From REEB95 sp050729835 (GTDB taxonomy: Bacteria > Pseudomonadota > Alphaproteobacteria > ATCC43930 > CGMCC-115725), in NCBI GenBank assembly GCA_050729835.1, contig JBOHLS010000010.1, positions 1 to 64,000 of the forward strand: a stretch of 64,000 bases of DNA, written 5' to 3'. The notes under the pieces are model-generated. The model did no database searches and was not told the DNA's origin. It saw only the letters and a program-made list of their open reading frames with translations. Both the position numbers and the translations under genes were made by a program. Each line of letters starts with the position of its first letter. The first letter of the stretch is position 1. Positions 58,995 through 64,000 of the stretch are shown piece after piece.

Positions 58995-61814
58995 ATGTCG
59001 CCTTTCGATATCCCGACCGCAACCTACCGGCTTCAGCTCAGCCGCGACTTCACCTTCGACGCCGCCGCCACTCTCGCGCCTTATCTGGCATCGCTCGGGA
59101 TCAGCCACGTCTACGCCTCGCCTTTCCTGAAGGCGCGCGCCGGCAGCACGCACGGCTACGATATTGTCGATTATCACCGTCTCAATCCGGAAATCGGCGA
59201 CGACGACAGCTTCGCGCGTTTTCGCGCCGCGCTCGCCACGCACGGGCTTGGCCTGATTCTCGACTTCGTACCCAATCACATGGGTGTCGGCAAAGCCGAC
59301 AACGCCTGGTGGCTCGATGTCCTCGAATGGGGCCAGGATGCCCGGCACGCGCGCTATTTCGACATCGACTGGCATCCCGCCAAGCGCGAACTCGAGGGCA
59401 AGTTGCTGCTGCCGATTCTCGGCCGCGCTTACGGCGATGCCCTGACCGCCGGCGAGATCGTTTTGCGCTTCGACCGGGCCGAAGGTGCCTTTGATTTCTG
59501 GTATTTCGACCACCGTTTGCCGCTCCGCCCGCGGGATTATCCGGCGGTCTTGGCGCCGCTGCTCGCCGAGCATGCGCCGCTGGCGGCGGCCGTGCATACG
59601 ATCGAAGAGGCGGCGCACACGACCGTGCGGCCACATTCGCTGTACGCGGCAGCGGCGGCTGCCAAGCAGGCGCTGGCCGCCGCGGCCGCTGAGCCCGCGA
59701 CCCTGAAGGTGATCGGCGCGGCAGCCGACCGTTACATCGGTACACCGGGCGACGCCGCCAGCTTTGGCGCACTTCACGCGCTGCTCGAACGCCAGAACTA
59801 TCGTCTCGCCCATTGGCGCGCCGCCGCCGACGAGATCAATTATCGCCGCTTCTTCGACATCACCGATCTCGCGGGTATACGCATGGATCGCGTCACCGTG
59901 TTCCGCGACGCGCATGCGTTTCTCGGCCGCCTCGTCGCCGAAGGCGCGCTGCACGGCCTGCGCATCGACCATGTCGACGGCATGGCGGACCCACAGCGCT
60001 ATTGCCGGCGGCTCAACGCCTTCGCCGCCGCATTGGCGCCACGCGACGCCGCCGGCCGACGTTTGCGGCCTTATATCGTCGTCGAGAAGATTCTCGGTTC
60101 CGGCGAGCGATTGCCCACCGAGTGGCCGATTTCCGGCACCACCGGCTACGATTACCTCGCGCTCGCCAACGCCCTCTTCGTCGAGCCGGGAGGCTATACC
60201 CGGCTGGTGCTGCATTGGCGTCACTTCACCGCGAACGAAACGAGCCTCGAAAGCGAGATCGACCGCTGCCGCCGTCTGGTGATCGACCGCAGCCTGGCGA
60301 GCGAGCTGACCTATCTGGTCGATTGGCTCCAGGCGATCGCCGAGGCGTCATGGTTCACGCGCGACTTCACCCGCAAAGGCTTGCGCGACGCCTTGACCGA
60401 GCTCGTCGCCGCTTTTCCGGTCTATCGCACCTATGTCACCGAGCGCGGCATCGGCGATGCCGATCGGCGGATCATCGAGCGCGCGCTCCGCCAGGCGCGG
60501 CGGCGCTGGAGTGGCGCCGATACGGCGGCGCTCGATTTCGTCGCGTTGCTGCTGACGCTCGATATCGCGCACGAACGGCCAGCGCATTTTGCCGCCTGCC
60601 GCGACGCGATCCTGCGTTTCGTCACCCGCTTCTAGCAATACACCGGCGCGATCGCCGCCAAGGCGATCGAAGACACGCTGTTCTATCGCGTTGTGCCGCT
60701 GGCCTCAGTCAACGAGGTCGGCGCCGATCCGCGCTGGCCGAGCCTGTCGGTCGAAGCCTTCCATCAGGCCGCGGCCGAGCGCCTGACGCGATGGCCCAAC
60801 ACCATGCTCGCCAGCGAGACGCACGACACCAAGCGCGCCGAGGACGTGCGCGCGCGACTCAACGTGCTGTCCGAATTTCCGGACGAATGGGCGCGCCGCG
60901 TCGCCCGTTGGCACGCGATCAACGCCATCCATCGCACGGCGGTCGACGGCGCGCCGGCGCCGAATCCTGCCGACGAATATCTGATCTATCAGACGGTGCT
61001 CGGCGCCTGGCCGGCGACCGTCCGGCCGCGCGGCGCGGCGCTGGCCGATTTCACGCGGCGGATCGCGGCTTACGCGCTCAAGGCCGCACGCGAGGCCAAG
61101 CTCGCAACCTCGTGGACGGCACCCAACGAGGCCTACGAACGTGCGCTGGGTGACTTCGTGGCGCGCATCCTTTCATCCAACGAGCCGAATCGCTTCGTCG
61201 ACGGCGTGACGCGGTTCGCGCCGGAATTTGTGCGGCTCGGCGCGATCAACGGTCTGGCGCAGCTCGTGCTCAAGGCGACGCAGCCCGGCGTACCCGATTT
61301 CTATCAGGGCAGCGAGTGCTGGGATGCGAGTCTGGTCGATCCCGACAACCGCCAGCCGGTCGATTTCGCCGCGCGGCGCGGCGCGCTCGCCGCTCTCGAA
61401 AGCGGCGGCTTTGCGCTGGCGCGCCGACAGTGGCGCGAAGGCTGGCTCAAGCTGTGGCTGATGCAGCGGCTGCTCGCCCTGCGCGCGCGGTTTCCCGAGC
61501 TGTTCCGCGCCGGCTCCTATCATCCGCTGGCAGTCGACGACGACGTCGAGGATCGCGTCGTCGCCTATGCCCGTCGTCGCGACGAGGTCGAAATCGTCGT
61601 GCTGGTCAGCCGGCTGGCGCGGCGGATGCCGGCGCCAGCCGCCGGCGTGCTGTGGTCCAGCAACGCTTTCGTCGGCCGCACCGTGCGCGGCACGCGCAGC
61701 GGCCGAATGGTCGACGCGTTATCGGGTACCGCCGTCGACGCCTGCGAGCGCGGCATCGCACTCGACCGCGCGCTCGCCAAGCTACCGGTCGCGGTGCTCT
61801 GCACCGAGCGTTAG
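58995..61814 (+). pseudogene. treY: maltooligosyltrehalose synthase with an in-frame TAG
   Basis: The gene begins MSPFDIPTATYRLQLSRDFT and runs in one frame for 940 codons apart from a TAG at 60633-60635 (codon 547). Around the stop, RF*QYTGAIAAKAIEDTLFYR matches the conserved RFQQYTGPVMAKGVEDTAFY of TreY, so a CAG-to-TAG change is the simplest reading. The nucleophile (LRIDHVDGMADP) and acid (IVVEKILGSGER) lie before the stop. The third acidic residue (ASETHDTKRAEDVRAR) and the C-terminal domain lie after it. Truncation should inactivate it unless suppressed. No other change in frame is seen. Confidence 0.9.
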
Positions 61815-63428
61815 GCCGAAAGGCGGCAGCGCGATGCCGCCACCCGACGGCGCCGTGACGAACGGCAAGTCGGCGGGCATGAGCCGCGGCAGCCTCTTCG
61901 CCGGCACCGATGTCGGCTCGGACGATAGATTGAACAGGGCGACGGTGACCTCGCCATCGAGCCGCCGGCGCCAACCGACCACGGGATCGGGCAGGTCGAG
62001 CGGCTCGGTCTCGCCGAGCGCGAGCGACGGCCGCGCGTGGCGGTAGCTGAGCATGCTGCGATAGGCGGCCAAGGTTGACCGAGCGTCGGCTTCCTGCCGG
62101 TCGACCGCGAGCTCGACATGCGCCGGATCGACCGGCAGCCAGGTGCGGTTGCCGCTCGAGAAGCCGGCGTTCGGCGCGCCCGCCGCCCACGGCAGCGGCG
62201 TGCGTGCCCCGTCCCGGCCGGCAAAAGCGGGGTAGAAGGCGCGACCGAAGGGATCGCGGATGTCGCTTGCGCCGACACGGCCGTTCGGCAGGCCCAGCTC
62301 CTCGCCCTGATAGAGACAGACGCTGCCCGGCAGGCTGAGCAGCATCGCCATCTGCAGCTGCGCCAAAGCGGCAGGCGCATGGCCGGCGGGATTCCAGCGC
62401 GACGCCGCACGTTCGACGTCGTGGTTGCTGAACGCCCAGCACAGCCAGCCGGCGCGGTTGAGCGTCGCCGCGTCGGCAACTGCCTGGCGAAAAACCGGCG
62501 GCGTGAACGCCGCCTTCATCATGCCCAGCGTATATGCCATGTGCAACCGCGTCGCGCCGGTCAGCCGGGCGATGCGGTCGAGCGCGCCGGGCTCGCTCGA
62601 AATTTCGCCGATCGTCACGCGGCCCGGAAACCGGTTCATGAATTCGCGGATGCGACTCATCAACGCGGCGATGCCCGGCAGCGCCATGTCGTGGACATGG
62701 CGCTGCATGCGGAATGGATTCCACGGGCGCTCGCCGCCCGGCGGTAGCGGACGGACGGGATTCGAGCCAAGCGCCTCGTCGTGCAGCATGAAGTCGACGG
62801 CGTCGAGACGGAACCCGTCGACGCCGCGCGCGAGCCAGAACTCGGCATTGGCGAAATGAGCATCGAGCACCGCCGGATTGCGCAGATCGAGCTTGGGCTG
62901 CGACGTCAGGAAATGATGCAGGTAGTACTGCCGGCGCTGCCCTTCCCAGCGCCAGGCGCTGCCGCCGAAGACCGACAGCCAGTTGTTCGGCGGCGCGCCA
63001 TCGCACGCGGGATCGGCCCAGACGTACCAGTCGGCTTTCGGATTGGCGCGCGACGCGCGGCTTTCGCCGAACCAGGGATGCTCGCTCGCCGTGTGGCTCC
63101 AGACCTGATCGATGATGACCTTCAAGCCGGCGTCGTGGGCCCGCGCCACCACCGCGTCGAAGTTGGCAAGCGTCCCGAACCGCGGATCGACCGCCCGATA
63201 ATCGGCGACGTCATAGCCGAAATCGCGCATCGGTGAGCGATAGAAGGGCGAAATCCAGATCGCGTCGACGCCGAGCGACGCGATGTACGACAGACGATCG
63301 AGCAATCCCTTGAGATCGCCGAAACCGTCGCCGTCGCTGTCGAAGAAGCTTGGTAGGTAGACCTGGTAGATCACCGCGCCGCGCCACCACTCGCGACGAA
63401 CTTCAGAGACCATCGGACCACAACCCAT
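61782..63428 (-). CDS. GH13 alpha-glucosidase/alpha-amylase-family enzyme
   Basis: This 548-residue enzyme is convergent with treY and overlaps its end by 33 bases. WRGAVIYQVYLPSFFDSDGD, VDAIWISPFYRSPMRDFGYD, the nucleophile in DGFRLDAVDFMLHD, the acid in VTIGEISSEPG and SNHDVERAASRW are as in GH13_23-type alpha-glucosidases. It probably splits maltose, sucrose or small maltodextrins to glucose. ATG 63413 is an alternative start five codons inside. It shares the theme of the cluster but has its own promoter. Confidence 0.9.
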   Translation of the reverse strand: MGCGPMVSEVRREWWRGAVIYQVYLPSFFDSDGDGFGDLKGLLDRLSYIASLGVDAIWISPFYRSPMRDFGYDVADYRAVDPRFGTLANFDAVVARAHDAGLKVIIDQVWSHTASEHPWFGESRASRANPKADWYVWADPACDGAPPNNWLSVFGGSAWRWEGQRRQYYLHHFLTSQPKLDLRNPAVLDAHFANAEFWLARGVDGFRLDAVDFMLHDEALGSNPVRPLPPGGERPWNPFRMQRHVHDMALPGIAALMSRIREFMNRFPGRVTIGEISSEPGALDRIARLTGATRLHMAYTLGMMKAAFTPPVFRQAVADAATLNRAGWLCWAFSNHDVERAASRWNPAGHAPAALAQLQMAMLLSLPGSVCLYQGEELGLPNGRVGASDIRDPFGRAFYPAFAGRDGARTPLPWAAGAPNAGFSSGNRTWLPVDPAHVELAVDRQEADARSTLAAYRSMLSYRHARPSLALGETEPLDLPDPVVGWRRRLDGEVTVALFNLSSEPTSVPAKRLPRLMPADLPFVTAPSGGGIALPPFGLTLGAEHRDR

Positions 63429-63506
63429 TGCGGCGGCCGTACGCTGGCCGGCTTCGACCCTATTATTACGGGTTGGGCGCGATTCGACGCAACCGTCGCA
63501 CCGGGC

Positions 63507-64000
63507 TCAGGGTGCTGTTGCCGGGTACGATTCGTGGCCGGCGGCGGTCAGGTGCTCCCAGTCGCGCAAATGCATCGCGCGCTGCCGCTCGATACCGTGC
63601 GCAGCAACCGCGCCGGCACCTTCGAGCAGATTCTGCAGCTGCAGTCGGGCGCGCGACACCCGACTCTTCATCGTGCCGACGGCACAGCCGGCCATCCCGG
63701 CCGCCTGCTCGTAGGAAAATCCGCTCGCGCCGACCAGCACCAGGGCCTCACGTTGAACTGACGGCAGGGTATTGAAAGCGCACTCGAAGTCACGCATGCG
63801 CAGGTGCCATTCCTGGCCGCCACTCACCGTCGTCGAGTCGCCCGCAACCTCGGGATCGAACTGCGCGATGCGGCCTTGGCTGCGCTTTTCGGTGAAGTAG
63901 GCGTTGCGCAGGATGGTGGTCAACCACGCCTTGAGGTTGGTTCCCGGCTGGAACTGATGGGCGTGACTCAAGGCGCGAACGACGGTTTCCTGCACTAGAT
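63507..64000 (-). CDS. ECF sigma factor, EcfG-like, 5' end beyond the window
   Basis: The visible 164 codons run off the right edge. The first residues (DLVQETVVRALSHAHQFQPG) are the end of region 2.1-2.2 and continue through NLKAWLTTILRNAYFTEKRS. Region 4 is clear: LPSVQREALVLVGASGFSYE and AVGTMKSRVSRARLQL. This fits the EcfG group, the general-stress sigma of alphaproteobacteria. Its partner genes (phyR, nepR) often lie next to it and may be just outside. Two EcfG-type promoters in this window are likely targets. The GTG at 63995 is not a likely start because coding continues upstream. Confidence 0.88.
   Translation of the reverse strand, partial: LVQETVVRALSHAHQFQPGTNLKAWLTTILRNAYFTEKRSQGRIAQFDPEVAGDSTTVSGGQEWHLRMRDFECAFNTLPSVQREALVLVGASGFSYEQAAGMAGCAVGTMKSRVSRARLQLQNLLEGAGAVAAHGIERQRAMHLRDWEHLTAAGHESYPATAP

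Noticed and set aside
60633..60635. Programmed recoding (for example pyrrolysine) at the treY TAG
   Set aside because: The conserved residue is glutamine, one base away from TAG, and no recoding genes are visible; a mutation or error is simpler.
1..64000. CRISPR arrays, toxin-antitoxin or phage-defence systems
   Set aside because: No regularly spaced repeats and no recognisable defence genes were found on either strand.

Overview
The window is about 64 kb of high-GC DNA with the gene content of an alphaproteobacterium, probably a soil or environmental Rhodospirillales- or Hyphomicrobiales-like organism. The pointers are a PHA regulator PhaR, a MucR-type N-terminal domain, an EcfG-like sigma factor with matching GGAAC-N16-CGTT promoters, a COQ7 ubiquinone hydroxylase, and families of short palindromic repeats, two of which sit inside reading frames. 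No phage, transposase, CRISPR array or rRNA was seen. One tRNA-Leu(CAA) is present.

Layout. 0.2-6 kb: small membrane and periplasmic proteins, a polyhydroxyalkanoate locus (PhaC-like and PhaE-like genes overlapping out of frame, with phaR further on), and between them a one-strand cassette csp-infA-rpsU plus three small unknown genes. 6-12 kb: a PAS-GGDEF-EAL protein, an alpha/beta hydrolase, an unusual MucR-N/cold-shock fusion, a short-chain dehydrogenase and a Rieske oxygenase. 12-16 kb: a frame-split HTH gene, a PAS_5 protein, an unknown 287-aa protein and an MHS-type transporter. 16-23 kb: PEP carboxylase, glsB, tRNA-Leu, dedA, dsbB-coq7-FAH hydrolase, and a methylenetetrahydrofolate reductase. 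23-31 kb: a GMC oxidoreductase, a second csp, a catabolic operon (SDR, acyl-adenylate ligase, amidohydrolase) divergent from a TetR regulator, and an orphan ABC binding protein; two matching TGAAC-N2-GTTC palindromes tie these together. 31-37 kb: DUF1275 protein, cytochrome bd-type oxidase (cydAB), MscS channel, and a frameshifted CocE/NonD hydrolase. 37-42 kb: two class II aldolase-family genes around an amidohydrolase, a VOC protein and a ferritin-like diiron protein. 42-44 kb: Fe-type superoxide dismutase, a phospholipase-D lipoprotein and an rlpA remnant.

The last 20 kb is a compact glycogen/trehalose cluster: otsA, glgE, treS-mak fusion, glgB, glgX, treZ, malQ and treY on one strand with many ATGA overlaps, closed by a convergent GH13 glucosidase. 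It carries all three main trehalose routes (OtsA; TreS/maltokinase/GlgE; TreYZ), although treY has an in-frame TAG and no otsB is present. A perfect EcfG-type promoter precedes otsA and another precedes the superoxide dismutase gene. An EcfG-like sigma factor runs off the right edge. Together these suggest general-stress control of osmoprotectant and antioxidant functions.

The least expected signals are: (1) hairpins with different stem sequences but a shared loop at exactly the same distance from the start codons of the two csp paralogues; (2) the MucR-N/AT-hook-like/cold-shock-like fusion; (3) the TetR palindrome pair; (4) the amber codon in treY; (5) the seven-base homopolymer that splits the HTH gene. 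All functional calls are from reading the sequence; no database search was run.
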